NCBI GenBank assembly: GCA_963377175.1
Contig: CAUJNA010002746.1
Location: forward strand, 744,870 to 808,869
Direction: 5' to 3'
Origin: Effrenium voratum
Lineage: Eukaryota > Sar > Dinophyceae > Suessiales > Symbiodiniaceae
DNA: 64,000 nt
Part shown: positions 33,101-44,915 of the stretch, piece by piece
Numbering within the stretch: the stretch's first letter is position 1
Layout: each line of letters begins with the position of its first letter
The notes under the pieces: generated by a model
What the model saw: only the letters and a program-made list of their open reading frames with translations
What the model was told of the DNA's origin: nothing
Databases searched by the model: none
Position numbers and translations under genes: made by a program

Positions 33101-36100
33101 CGAGTCTGCGTCTTTCTCAGGGCACCTTTTTCAGATTGGCTTTCAGGTCGAAAGCAAAAGGAACACCGCCATTTGTTTGAGGTCCAAATCTCCATGTTGA
33201 CACCATGCATATGTCTCAAAATGGAGGGAGCCTCCAAACTGGTTGGCTTCCCTTTTCAAACCAAGCCGAAAAGGTTCCCCCCCCCCCCACCGAAAACAGA
33301 ATAATGCGAATAGGGTGCCCTTTTCAAGGTTGATTAGGGAAACCAAGAAGCCACGCATTTTGGGGGTCCAAATGCCGATTTTGACATTGTGCAAAAACCG
33401 ACATACCCTCTCCCTTTGGGCTTCCCAGAGTCACACCCCCAAAGCTGCGCCATCTCGATCGAGGCTCGCGAGCATCTGGAAGAACCGCCCGCAGTCTCGG
33501 AGGCTGCCTCGCATGGGGTGCGGCAGCCCACTTTGGCCCGCTCCGACCAAGCAGAGTGGCCGCGGAAAGGTCGGGTGAACAACCCCATTCGCTTCCCATG
33601 TTCCAACACGGGCCAGGGAGAAAAACAAAACAAAAACAAAAAACTACTCCGAGCCAACAATTCAGCGCTGCCTCAAAATGGATGGATTCAACCGAAGACG
33701 GGAAAAAACCAGCAAAAGACATACATGTATATAGACATATACATACATATTGATATACATCTTTATGTATGTATCATCCACACAATACAGCACCCAAAAA
33801 ACAAAGAGAGATCTCTCAGTCAACAAAAAAAAGGCACCAAAAAAAGGAACAAAGAACCAAAGATGCCTCCCCCCCCAACCCAACGGACGTTTTCCACCAA
33901 ACAGTCGAGACAGAGGGGAAACGGGGCGAAAAAACCGCAAAGCAAAAACCGTGTTTGATGACATGCTGGATCGGGCGAGGGGCTCACTAGGCCGCCGGCC
34001 ACGGAGCACACGCAGCCTCCTCCTTGGATCACCTCCGAAGTGATCTGCTCGCCCTCCAGAAACACCGAGCGCTCCGTAGCCAAGACCTGCGGGTGTCTCA
34101 TGAAAACCAACCGACTTGCTGGTGCTTGCGCTCGCGAAGATCCAGGCTTTGAATTGGTGGTCGCCTTTGATATGTGCCTTTAACGACGCCTCAAGAGTCG
34201 ACCAGCCACGCGCACAGACCCCGGATCAATCAACCTTGCGGATTAGTAGCTGGGAGTTTCCCCGAAAGTGGAGGTTTGCCGCTTTATGGCTGGATACCTC
34301 CTTCCGTGGATGGACAATCTCCTGCACCAGTTGAGTGAGTTCTCCCAGTTGTGGGGTCCCAACTGCTTCGAAATGGATGTTGCCCATCCGCAGTCTCACA
34401 CTAGTAAGGAATGACCATCCGGGTGTTGGGAATGAACAGGAAGGGGATTCCCCCAAACGAAACCACAAGGCATGGTTTATAGGGGCCATTTGACATAGTC
34501 CATATTCGCCGAGAACCCGCAAGCCATCAAGGGCTTCTGCCAGAAAAGACGAGCCATGGCCCCTCTGCCCCCCCCCCCCCCTGGCCGTGGAGGTGTCCAC
34601 CTTCGGCTCCGCGCGCACCCGCTGCGACGGGCTCGCCAGGCGCCCGCTGCCCCCAGCGTCGCAGGTGACGAAGTGGACCGCGCTGCTCTGGCCGTGCCTT
34701 GCAGCAGCTTAAGACAACATGGCGGTTTTGCTGTGGCTGTTGGAATGTCCGGGGCTTTTGGAATGTCTGTGGATGTTGGAAGGTCCGGGGCTTTTGGAAT
34801 GTCTGGGGCTTTTGGAAGGTCTGGGGCTTTTGGAAGGTCTGGGGCTGTTGAGAGGTCTGGGGCTTTTGGAATGTTCGGGGCTTTTGGAATGTCTGGGGCT
34901 TTTGGAAGGTCTGGTTGCCTGTATTTGCTGGTTGACTGTTGGCGTCTCTTTTCGGAATCTCTTATTGGCTGTCTAGTTTTGAGGCTTTCTTGGATTGTCT
35001 TGTTGGTTCCCTTCTTGATTGTCTTGTTGCGCTGGGGATGTTGGTCGGGTTGTAAACCTGTTCCTGAGGGCTGGTGAACAGTAGGGTGGAAACCACTTCC
35101 CTGTGATGCCAGTTGGTCGTCTTCTGGGGGGAAGTCAAGGGGACACTTACCCAAGCATCATCCAACTGTCTAACTGGCCTTGGGAGCCCGGAATCCAGAA
35201 GATAAGTGTGGAAATACGAAGCCCCGCCTTGTCGGGCACTCGGGCCGGCGCGGGCACCCCAATCAACTCCAGTGTCCAAAGCCGCGAACCCACAACGACG
35301 TGAATTTCTTGGGCCGTTCCAAACGCCGACGGCCTCAAACTTGAACCCTTTGAGACACACTATGTCTTGCGAACAGCCCTCATTGACTCTCCACAAATCG
35401 GCTCTCCTCGCTCGGAGAGGTTCGGTTCCATCCGAGTCGCCAGGGCTCTCGCTTGTACAGCGCCCCCAAATCTTTGGCCCGGCTGGGTGGCACCTGATGG
35501 GAATGACCCGCTTGGCTCGACCGTTCTCGTATGAGTTCTAAGTGGGCGTGCCTTCCATTTCAGAGCCCCCAACTGAATTTCGGTGTCCTTTGGGTTTCCC
35601 TTCAACACGACAAAGGGGCACCCTCGAAAGAAGACACACCCAAATGGGTCCCACGATGCCACACAAACAGTCGACATGATTGTCCTTTGGGCTCAAGCTG
35701 GAACCCGATTATTAGAATCCGCATAGGCTCCCTTGAATTCCGGCGCCCTGTTGCCTCAGTCCCTTCAGGACACCCGCAATCTCGGAGAGAGTGCGGAAAA
35801 AACGGATTGCGGAGTTCGCTACTCAAATCACCGTTGTTCCAGTTCTGACAGACCTTCGGGCCTCCGAAGTCCTCGGCTCGAACGATTGCGGGTCTTGGGC
35901 CAGGTACCGAAGCTCCCATAATAGACCCCATGAGTCGCTATTAGCCCCTATTCAGATTGGGCGGCCCCTATTGGGGGCGCCATGTGCCTTGCCTCCCCTT
36001 CATATATCTCAGTGCTTCTTGCAACGCAAGTGGAACTTGTGCATTCTAGCAGAACGCTGCTTTCTGGTGCAGCGTTAGGTGTTTCAACACCCTGCAAGGC

Positions 36101-39100
36101 AGGGGTTATCCGTTTTGCTTGCTTGGTTCGGAATGAATGTGCACTACCTTGCCCCCTTATCTTTGCCATGACTGCAAAGTTCGCTTGTAGATCAGACAGC
36201 CTTCCAGCTCGATGGCTGTGTCTCACGACCGGATTTTCCTTCGCAGCGCGAAGAAAAAATGCCACAAGGAGGGCGCCGAGCCGGCAGCCGGCCGTTGTTG
36301 TAGATGGGCATTTGCGTCAGGCAGCAAGGTGGACAAATCTCTTAAAAGTGAAATCTCACAGTTCCACCCCTATGCCTGGACGGCTTTCCACAATAACCAA
36401 GTTGATGTTGTGGCCAAACAGGTTGTCATGCGGACGTTTCCGAGAACCCTTGCCAAACTTCAACAGGAAATACTCTAAGCAGCGCAATATTTTCAGGGAC
36501 TGTTCCTTTCACACCACCAATATGTTGTGGCAACGACTAGAGCCTCGCTGTCCAAAAGAAGGGAACCAACTTTCCACCGGACTTCGTGCGCCGGACGCAT
36601 CTCGCATCCATCCCGTCCGCCTGGAAGAAGGTCTCGGTGAGGCCCAAGGGCTCCAGCACCTCCTTTCCTTGCGGTGAGCATCCCCAATCACATCTAAACC
36701 AAGCTGTGACTGCCTGACATGTGAGCCACAGTCAGCTTTGTGGTATTCGTCCATGGGAAACGTAGCGAGTCCCCTTGGAATTTTGGTGAGTCAGCCCATG
36801 TCTCTCCCAAATAGACCATAGACTGCTGAAGATTCGGACCGGATCTCATCCTGCATGGTTAGCCCACAAGGCAAGCGCACAGTCCCAGTCGGCTCCAAAC
36901 AGGGTTGCCGCGGAACAGGTCTGGTTTGGTCCGTCGCTGGTTGCCATTGGAGGACATACACTCTTTCCAACAGTGGAAGCGAACTATCGGAGGGTTTTGG
37001 ACGGCTACCATCCTGTTGAAAGGCCCCTCCACTTCAATCATGCTTCAAAGGAACGGGAGATGGCGCTGGTAAATGACTAGAGCCAAACTCACGCGAACGA
37101 CCTCAGAAGTGGTTGGTGGACATGAATCCCCACATACGTGATGCCCACTACCCCATTCAACTTCATACCCATCTATTTTGCGCCAAACTGACCACCGGAA
37201 AGGACACCCAGGCTCACCTTGCCGCATGTCGAGTCTCTGAGGAACTGGTCCAAAGGCATCCCCGCCACGACTTCCATCAGCCGGCCGAGCACGTCGGAGC
37301 TATATCCTCGACTGGGACCATTTGGGCCCTCGCTGGGGGCTGGCTGCAAATATGTCGCCCAGACTTCGGGCAACAACCGCTTCAACACCCCAAAATTTGC
37401 ACGGTAGTTCCTCTAGCTTCCTGGAGCTTCCACCGATGTCCTGTCTTTTTCGCCTGATTTTCCTCAATCTTGTTTGGAGGCCGCCAACGGCAAAAGAACC
37501 CCATGCGGTTCACACCAGGGGTTCAATCGTGGGCTTGTCTTGAAATGGGCTAAACCAAGAAAAAAGGATTCGTCCACTCCGTTTTCTTGAAACGAGGTTG
37601 AGCAAAAAAGGAACGCCTCTTGGCAGTTGAAAGCGATCTTGGGCGAAGCCTTGAACCGAGCGCCCAGCGGTGTCCCAGTTTCTACCATGTTTGCCTTGAG
37701 GTTCCCACAGTGATCTCCTTTAGGTTTCCTTTCAACACCTCCAGGTGAGCTTCTGGATTTCCAAAAGAAACCATCCAACGCAGGTCAATTCAGACTTTGG
37801 GGCAGTGCCTCCCGACTGAGCAAAGATTCCCTCGCTGGTCTTTCTGCACCCGCCCCCTGGTCCCTCCCCTGGCCTTCTTTACTACGCATCCTGCCTGGAG
37901 GAGTCTTTGGGTGGGATATATCTTCCAACTCCCAGAGAATCCAATGCCCATGCAGATACGGCGAACCAGTTCCTGTGTCGGACTTCAAGGTGATGCTATT
38001 TTAATCCCCCCAAAACGGGGGGTCGCACTCATCCAGTCAGGTCACAAATAACACGTGTGGGTGATTTGTTTACGTCTTGTGGGTGTTGTTGCAAGGGAAA
38101 CCGAAAAGGAAACCCGCCATGTTCGGCTTCGGTATCTCGTTAGAGAGACCTATGCGAAGGCTTCACCTTCCAGATGCAACCCGCAGAACCCACCCGGCTC
38201 CCCCAAGAAACCCGCATGCTCTTTGCCCCACAACTTCCGAACCCTGACCATGTCTGAGGTTGATGGGCTACATACTTGTGATCACGACTTAAGCTGGTCT
38301 CGTCCACAACGCCCTCCCCCCCCTCCACCCCAGAAACCGCCCAAAAACCGCGCCGGGCAGCCGTAGCCCCAGTCCTTCCCCGGCTGGAACCTCAGCGGCA
38401 GCTTCGCCAGCGCCGCGCACCACTCCCCCAGCGACCGCAGCTCCCCGCCGTCCACGCGCCTCACCAGGTCCAGGTAGGTGGACCTCGCAACGTCTTGGAT
38501 TTCGTCCCCGGGCGAGACGACCGGGGGGGTTCGGGTAGGTGCGCGTCAAAATAAGGATTCGGACAGCCAAGATGGCGGAGTTCCTTTTGGTGTGCCTTTC
38601 AACCAACCTGACTTGGGTACATTTGGGTGTCTTTTTTGAGAGAGCCCTAGGTTGAAAAGGAAACCAACAGTAAGCGCACCATGTTACAGGTTCCCTTGTT
38701 TGGAGACGAACGTGCACTTCCAGCGTTTGGCAGGGAATTCGCAAAAAAAAACACCAGTTTGATGCTAACCTAAAGGCACGGAAAAGACAAAGAACTTCAG
38801 CCCGCACCCTCAAACTACCAAAGATCGCCCCATCTTGGGGCAATCTCCCATGTTCCAGCGTACTTAGCTTGAGGGCTTTTTCGGGTCCAGCTACCTTCCC
38901 CAATTAAAAAGAGAGAAAAGATCCGCCCCGCGCCAGACCCGCCAGGCCCCGCCAGACCAGGCCAGACGGAGGCGCTCGTAGGCGTTCTCCGGCGCATAGC
39001 CGAAGCCCGGGCCGAAGCCCAGGCCGCTGGTGTGCGCCAGAAGGTCGTGCACCAGGATGGCCCGCTTCAAAGGCCTCCTCGCCATGAAGCTCGCTGCCAT

Positions 39101-42100
39101 GAAGCGCAACGTCTCCCACAAAAAACCCTCGCTGAGTCCGCTCTTCCCATGCGCTGTGGCCCTTCTCGTTTTGCGCTTGTGGTTCTCGGTGAGTAATGGA
39201 ACGCCCCCAGCAAGAAAGGTCCATCCGACTGGGGGGCTGCCTGTCTAGAAAGGATCCCCCAAAACGGGGGGTCATTCCCTGATCGCCGAACAGGCGCTCA
39301 AAACGGCCCTGAGGACAAACCCCAGAATGCAGCTTGAACTCTTCCGGTGCCAAAGGTGGGGCAAGGGCTGGTTGTCAACCCAACCCCTTGTGGAAAACTA
39401 GGTCCACCAAATGTTGAGATTCCTCAAAAAACCCGGAGACTTGATGGGGGGGTCTTCTTAAGTCCACCTTGGGGCAAAAAAAAAAATATGGAAGTGCACG
39501 TTTTCGAACAGTAGCCAGGCCAGCCATCGGCTCGGCTCCTACCGGGGCCCACCACAGCACTCTGGAACTCGGGCAAGAACTTGGCCACGGGGTCCTCCGC
39601 AGGTTTGCCAGTGCCTTTAAGTGGAATGATTCCGAATGAATACAATGTCGAATGATTCTGAAAGAGTTTGCCTTTAACGGCGAGCCCGATTTTGACGGTG
39701 TTTCTTGCCGGGAATCAAGAAGCACTTTCAAAGGGCAATCCCTGACACCCCCCTCGCAAGAACTCGAAAGGAATCTTCATCTGGAGGCTCGGGGTTTGCT
39801 GAAAGGTATGTGGATTGCTGGCCTTTGAGTCGGAAACTTCTCAAAATCCTGGTCAGCTAAAATGCGTTCCGAAACATTTCGTGTCGGCTTCCCCTTAAAC
39901 ACCAACCCTAACGGGGGTCCGAAATCAATTTGGCAGAAACACGTGAAACCAACCCGTACCCCCCGCCGCCAAAAAGACCCCGAAAGCCCCTCCTCGAGGC
40001 TCACGAGGCTCCGCTCCCTAAGCACCAGAAACCCCGCCACTAGGAAGGGCTTGGTCTGGGAGTAGAGCCGAAAGAGCGTCGACCTGGGACAGATTCAGAC
40101 ATGAAAACTGACCAAAGCACCCAGCGCCATAGCCACGCGCCAAACAAGCCAGCCTGGCCAGCACCAACCAGCACCGAACAGCACCGTGACCAGCACCGTC
40201 TGTTTTGCCCCAACAAACATCGTGTTTGTCTTTGTGGCTTTAAGCGGAAACCTAAAGGAACACCACGATTCCGACAAACAAACACACCCGCATTGGTTCA
40301 GCTTAGGCGTTCTTCGTTGCGTGGGCCACTGACATACAACCAATTCAAACCCCAAAGGCTACAAATATGTGGGCAAATGGTGCAGATTTGAGGCAAATCG
40401 AAAGTCAGAAGTAGGGAACTGCACTGCAATGCCCTTTTATTCGTTTAGATGTTGTCGGGTTGTCAATACGTGAGACCCCATGGCTGCAGATCCTGAGCGG
40501 TGCAAATCCACATTGTTTTCGGAAAAGGAAGTCCCTTTGCCCAAAGGAGTTTGATGAACAATCAGTTGGAATTGAGGATAAGTTTGATGATAAATGAAAT
40601 TGTATTTGATTGACAAAAGGAGGGGCATGATTGAATGCTAACTATGTGCTTCACCAAAACCATGTTTGGACAAATGTATCCTATGTCAATCTTATTCCAA
40701 GATAGAAATGCTAATCGATACATGTCCTTCCTAAATTATACTCAAAACCTAATTACATTAAAAATGTATTTGGATAGGAGTTCTTTAACAAAAAAAAACA
40801 GCTGAAATTACCTTTAGACTTCTATATTTTCAGCCCTAAAAACCCAGAACTGAAATTGTTTCCGACAAAGCAACTCGAGAGAACCAAAACGCGTAAGACC
40901 CTATGTCTCCCTTGGCTGATATATATATATATATATATATGTGTGTGTCTGATTTGTTTTGTTCCTTTTGCACGGCTCGGGTTGTTTGTCTGCTCTATAA
41001 AAAGCTCGCCCACTGCAAAGCGCTAGGCCGAAGTCCAAAAAGCTAACCAGCCATGCAAAAGGCAACTCCCCGATTTCCCCATGAGGCGAGCTTGTCGCCT
41101 CATAAACCCGAACCAAAAAAGCAAAAAGCGCCCCCGTCCGAAGCCAAAAAACCGCCGAAATCGCCTGCGCCGCAAACCCCCAACACCTGGCCGCCGCGCG
41201 GCTCGCGCAGCGGCACGCGCGCCGCGAGGTCCGCGAAGCCGCAGGCCTCGAAGTGGATCAGCCGCCCCTCCTAAAAAAAAGGGGAGGGGCTGTGGTTCGG
41301 CTTGGCTTACGTGCGCGCTACGGTGGTTTAGGGTTTAGGTTTGGTTTCGGGTTGGTTCAGGGTGTTTGGTTTAGGGTTGGTTTTAGGGTTGGTTTTAGGG
41401 TTGGTTTAGGGTCTAGGTGTTTAGGGCGTGTTCAGGGTCGGTTTAGGGTTGCTTAGGCTTGGTTAGGGTTGGTTGAAGTGGGTTGGTTCGAGTTGGTTTA
41501 GGGTGTGTCTAGGATTGGCCTAAGGTGGGCTTGAAGTTAGGGTTGCCGGCAGCGACTCTCAAAAAGCATCGCCATGTGCCTGGCGCGTTGCGCACAAGTT
41601 TTGGGGTGCACTGAAAGAGGTCCCAGCCCAAAGTCGAGGGAGTTCAGAAAGTACGGCAAGTCCATAGGCTGGGAGAAAATATACCAACAAACAGCAAGAG
41701 GGAGCAAGAAGAAGGCAAGATACATGACTCCCATCCGGAGAAAAACGAAAAGCAACGGGCAAAAACAAGAGGCGACCTGGCACAATGGCCCTATTGCCCT
41801 TTCTTTTTCGTAACCCAATTGTCCACCATCAACAAGCAGGTCTCACCGTCTCCGTAGCACAAGCATGATGCCAAACCGGGGGGGGGGGAGCCTGAAAAAA
41901 GGAATGCGGCGTGCCTCTTTGGTCAAAATCCAAGCTGGCAGGCCAACTCCAAGCATCAAGCACGGGGCCACGTCTCCTGGAGCACGTAGCTCATGAACCC
42001 CGGCAGGCGCCCCGCCGCCACTTGCCGCCGCAGCAGGCGCCCGGCGCCCAGCAGCGGCGCGGCGCCGGCCGCGCCGGCCGTGCCGGCGGACGCAGGGCGC

Positions 42101-42105
42101 TTCAT
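30177..42105 (-). CDS. 15-exon gene: serine hydrolase, class C beta-lactamase/EstB-like, 487 residues
   Basis: Fifteen minus-strand exons join in phase (1464 nt): 41977-42105, 41200-41270, 39993-40083, 39539-39594, 38958-39077, 38362-38483, 37236-37306, 36621-36662, 35453-35493, 34601-34697, 33984-34086, 33455-33507, 32246-32331, 31190-31321, 30177-30426. The protein follows the beta-lactamase-related hydrolase fold from end to end: GRLPGFMSYV (32-41), RLIHFEACGFADL, the nucleophile motif S75-Q-T-K78 in LFRLYSQTKP, DPVAKFLPEF, LVHDLLAHTSGL (HTSG 131-134), WGYGYSSDVLG with the expected catalytic Tyr at 196, VLEPLGLTETFFQVPP, GGGCVCSVAGGLVSSL, FFQMLASLDRGELDGVRLLS, and HWGGAGGSG (397-405, the third conserved motif). 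Family members are esterases, peptidases or beta-lactam hydrolases; the substrate cannot be told from sequence. The last ~48 residues are an added Lys/Arg/Ala tail. No signal peptide is obvious. Donors: GC 7, GA 5, GT 2; all acceptors AG|G. Introns are 0.4-1.1 kb. Confidence 0.9.
30185..30240 (-). repeat. Coding minisatellite for a Lys-Lys-Val tail
   Basis: A 9-bp unit (GAAGAAGGT, read on the minus strand) repeated about six times at the end of the last hydrolase exon gives a KKV-repeat tail ending KRAA before TGA. Confidence 0.85.
31054..31144. repeat. Perfect 91-bp palindrome
   Basis: Arms 31054-31098 and 31100-31144 are perfect 45-base reverse complements around a single G at 31099. The arm starts GACACAAGTGCCCAATC and ends GGGTTATAGT. 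It lies in the last intron of the hydrolase gene, 45 bp inside the GC donor. Confidence 0.97.
31365..31440. repeat. Family A-like dispersed repeat
   Basis: CTGAAAGGGAAACCGAAAGG, TGGTCTTTTTGGAGGGAACC and CAAAGGGACACC. Intronic in the hydrolase gene. Confidence 0.5.
33105..33400. repeat. Cluster of family A copies in one intron
   Basis: Three adjacent diverged copies at about 33115-33190 (GGCACCTTTTTCAGATTGGC), 33240-33285 (GGCTTCCCTTTTCAAACC) and 33310-33385 (GGGTGCCCTTTTCAAGG, CATTTTGGGGGTCC) within the intron between hydrolase exons 12 and 13. Confidence 0.6.
34735..34915. repeat. 18-24 bp minisatellite GGGGCTTTTGGAATGTCT
   Basis: About nine copies of a GG(A/T)CTGGGGCTTTTGGAA unit inside the intron between hydrolase exons 9 and 10. 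The Lys-Ala-Pro-Asp minus frame is a by-product. Confidence 0.88.
35575..35645. repeat. Family A dispersed repeat (reverse)
   Basis: GGTGTCCTTTGGGTTTCCC, TTCAACACGACAAAGGGGC, ACCCTCGAAAGAAGACAC. In the intron between hydrolase exons 8 and 9. Confidence 0.65.
40200..40290. repeat. Family A dispersed repeat, diverged
   Basis: TGTCTTTGTGGCTTTAAGCG, GAAACCTAAAGGAACACCAC. In the intron between hydrolase exons 2 and 3. Confidence 0.5.
40918..40948. repeat. (TA)n/(TG)n microsatellite
   Basis: TA repeat followed by GTGTGTG, intronic in the hydrolase gene. Confidence 0.93.
41325..41535. repeat. Degenerate interstitial TTTAGGG-like array
   Basis: About 25 variants of GGTTTAGGG, GGTTGGTTTTAGGG and GTTTAGGGC over 210 bp, in the first intron of the hydrolase gene. 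It resembles decayed telomere repeat. Confidence 0.75.
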
Positions 42106-42234
42106 GGGCCGAAGCGATGGGAGGGACCCGGGCCCTGAGGCCCTGGCTACTTGGCCGGTCAATGTACGCCATGGTTTTAGTCTACCTAGAAATACATTTG
42201 CAGGAGACTGAACAAGTTTACAACTGTGCTTGTT

Positions 42235-42345
42235 TACGTGGGTATGGTTTTGGGAGTTTGTACCCTTTTCATCCTGCTTTGAAGGGAGACTAAAAGGGAA
42301 AACCACCTTTTTTGGGGGTCCCCTATATATGTTGACACGCACCTA
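42235..42345. repeat. Family A dispersed repeat (forward)
   Basis: GTTTGTACCCTTTTCATCC, TGCTTTGAAGGGAGACTAAA, AGGGAAAACCACC and TTGGGGGTCCCCTATATATG, then TTGACACG. It lies about 130 bp upstream of the hydrolase start codon. Confidence 0.7.
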
Positions 42346-43009
42346 AAGTAAACAAGCCCCTGTTGTCTTTTCTGTGGTCCCCGGAAAAAATAAGGACAGA
42401 ATTAATGCCTCCGTTGCCCACTCCGCCTGACTATATCACCAGTGATGCCTCTCCCCATGCCCTATCTGTCCTTAAGCCGGACACGGCTACTGGACAACCT
42501 TCACCCTTTGGGAGCCGGCTACATGCAAACCCGGGCTAGCGAGTCAACACAATGATTTAAACACTTTGTGTTTAAACACTCTCCTGGTCCCGCTTTGGGG
42601 GGCTGGGATCTGGTTGTTTAAACAATGTTTGCCCAACCCTGATGCAAAGTTGATGCAAAAGCTTGGCCCAAAAATACGTACCCGAACTGCCGGCCGGCTG
42701 TTCGCTAGGAGCAAACGAAGAAAGCGCATGCATCCAAACTCTGACCCAATTCTGTCACACTCAAGAGCGGGCAAGTATGCGTGTCTCTGTGTGTGTGTGG
42801 ACTTGAGCAGGTGGTGGGTCTTGTCACCCGCTCCCAGCGCCAATAACAACCATCGCAGTTTGCCTTTCAAAAGGAGGCCTAGCAAGGGGGTGTGGTGCCG
42901 TTTGACTACTTTAGCTAAAACGCCCTATCTGTGCAAGAAAGGGGTGTCTCTTTCTTTCCGAGTACCACTTTTTCGGTTTTGTTGAGACGAACCCAAAGAC
43001 TTGAGCCCG

Positions 43010-43200
43010 GTGCGGTTTTTTTTCGGGGCCCATGCGTCCACCAGTCCCTTCGAGCCCCGTGGGGTCCGGACTCGCCTCGCAGGGATGGGGAAGAACGGCA
43101 ACCCTGCAAAGGCCTCAGCAACCCCCCGCGGCGCGAAGCCGCACCCGAGCCTTTTCCGAGCCTCTTGGGGCACGGAGTCAGAAAAAAAAACTGGTGGGCA
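43010..43200 (-). CDS. Exon candidate, strand uncertain
   Basis: GC-rich segment. Minus reads FAPRGVAEAFAGLPFFPIPA then RRVRTPRGSKGLVDAWAP; a plus frame is also open. Confidence 0.3.
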
Positions 43201-43489
43201 AGGTCCCAAAAGTAGACGGGTCTTGAAGGAGCACAGGCATTCCGCCTGTCCACTCACACCTGGTGGGGTCCCAAAACCCATCGTGAACAAAATCCACGTG
43301 AGATCTGGTGCGTCCTTCTGGAACCCAGTGGCTCCCAAAAAGAAAAATGGTTCTCCTTTTGTTTTTGTTGGGCTTCACTGTGGCGTCCCCTCACCCAGCA
43401 CAAGGGTACCAACTCACAACCAACTCCAAGAACCGATTCAAAACAGCTAAAAGGGTTCCGCCGTACCAACTCAGGGGGCTTGGACGGAA

Positions 43490-43840
43490 AGAAGCCCTTT
43501 GATGTTTCCCATCCGGAATTGCCAGAAGAACAAAAAAACGCAAAAGCGCGGAGGTCAGAAAAAGAAGAGGTCCCTTGTTGAAGCTCAACTGCCTCCAAAA
43601 AAATGTGTCTATACAAATATAAGCCCAGGTGGTATCCCAAAACCGCAAACGGCGGAGTCGCACCAAACCTTCGGAGCGCTGGGCCCCATAGATTTCAGCT
43701 GTCAGGAAACAACCCCCCTCCTGCTTCCTCCTGCCTAGCCAAACAATTCCAGCAACCATCCACGAGCCAAAGCTTTGGCCACGGGAGCCCACGGCGGAAA
43801 CCTCAGGCTCCCGCTTCCCCAGGGGCGGCAGCCAACTGAA
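43490..43840 (-). CDS. Exon candidate(s)
   Basis: Minus frame: SAVGSRGQSFGSWMVAGIVW, LGRRKQEGGCFLTAEIYGAQ, RSEGLVRLRRLR. Probably one or two exons of the gene preceding the hydrolase. Not recognised. Confidence 0.35.
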
Positions 43841-44658
43841 CCTGAGTCGCAAAACTGGGAAATCGATTCACCCCCGTGTTTAAGCCACGGTTAAAGTACA
43901 ATCCTTCTAGGACCACATCAATTTATCTGGCGGATCTTCCCTGGTATCCCAGTCAGGGCTTATTCGTTCGAGTTGCGTTCAATGGTTTGGGGGGCTTTGC
44001 GAGCGGTGTTTTCAGCAAATGTCTAGCTAGTTCGCCTCGGCCAACAGGGTTAGCGGTCAGATCCCTCTTTAGATCATAGAGATCTTCATAAAACCCGGGT
44101 CCAGCTGCTGGCCGTTGCCCTTGGCCAGCCTCAGGCTAGCCGGTACAGCAAAGCCACGCGAATGGCCACGCATTCATGTAACCCCAGCCCCACCTCGCTC
44201 TTGGGGCGGCCCAGCCTTCATACAAAAAATCCTTGGAAAGTCAACAGCCCCAAATCCCTTGCCCTTGGGCTCAGATACTTTCAGCTGATCCACGCCTGAA
44301 GTAAGAACGGAGATCAAAGGAAGCCTCTAAATCAAATAGCCCCTGGCCGAGGCGGGCAGCTCGAAGCATTTACAAGTACTTTCAGCTAGCCTTCGCGAAG
44401 TGGCGTTGGCCGTGTCAAACCACACAATAGACCTTTTGGAGTCAAACCCTTCATCTGGAAAAAGAAGCTTCATCATTCCTACCCGAAGGCCAGGAGGGTG
44501 GAGAAAGCTGCAGTCTGCAATGCTGAAAGGTCAACCGCTCCTATGAAAATTGCCCGATGCGTTTCTCACTGTACCACCGACTCCTCATTGGGCACACAAT
44601 GGGAAGGAGGACATCTTATGTTTGATGTATCTATAGTATTTAGAGAGACTTCGTAGCA

Positions 44659-44659
<1 letters not shown>

Positions 44660-44689
<30 letters not shown>

Positions 44690-44739
44690 AGATAAGATAA
44701 GATAAGATGAGATAAGATAAGATAAGATAAGATGAGATA

Positions 44740-44770
<31 letters not shown>

Positions 44771-44817
44771 AAAGATAGAAAGATAGAAAGATAGAAAGAT
44801 AGAAAGATAAGAAAGAT

Positions 44818-44857
<40 letters not shown>

Positions 44858-44860
44858 AAA

Positions 44861-44915
<55 letters not shown>

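Noticed and set aside
34477..35154. Lys-Ala-Pro-Asp repeat protein frame on the minus strand
   Set aside because: Lies over an intronic minisatellite between hydrolase exons 9 and 10; only 34601-34697 (another frame) is coding in the model.
36592..36662. Longer version of hydrolase exon 8, ending after ARCVR with a non-G acceptor downstream
   Set aside because: The shorter exon 36621-36662 joined to 35453-35493 restores the family pattern TETFFQVPP...LGALY and uses an AG|G acceptor like all other introns.
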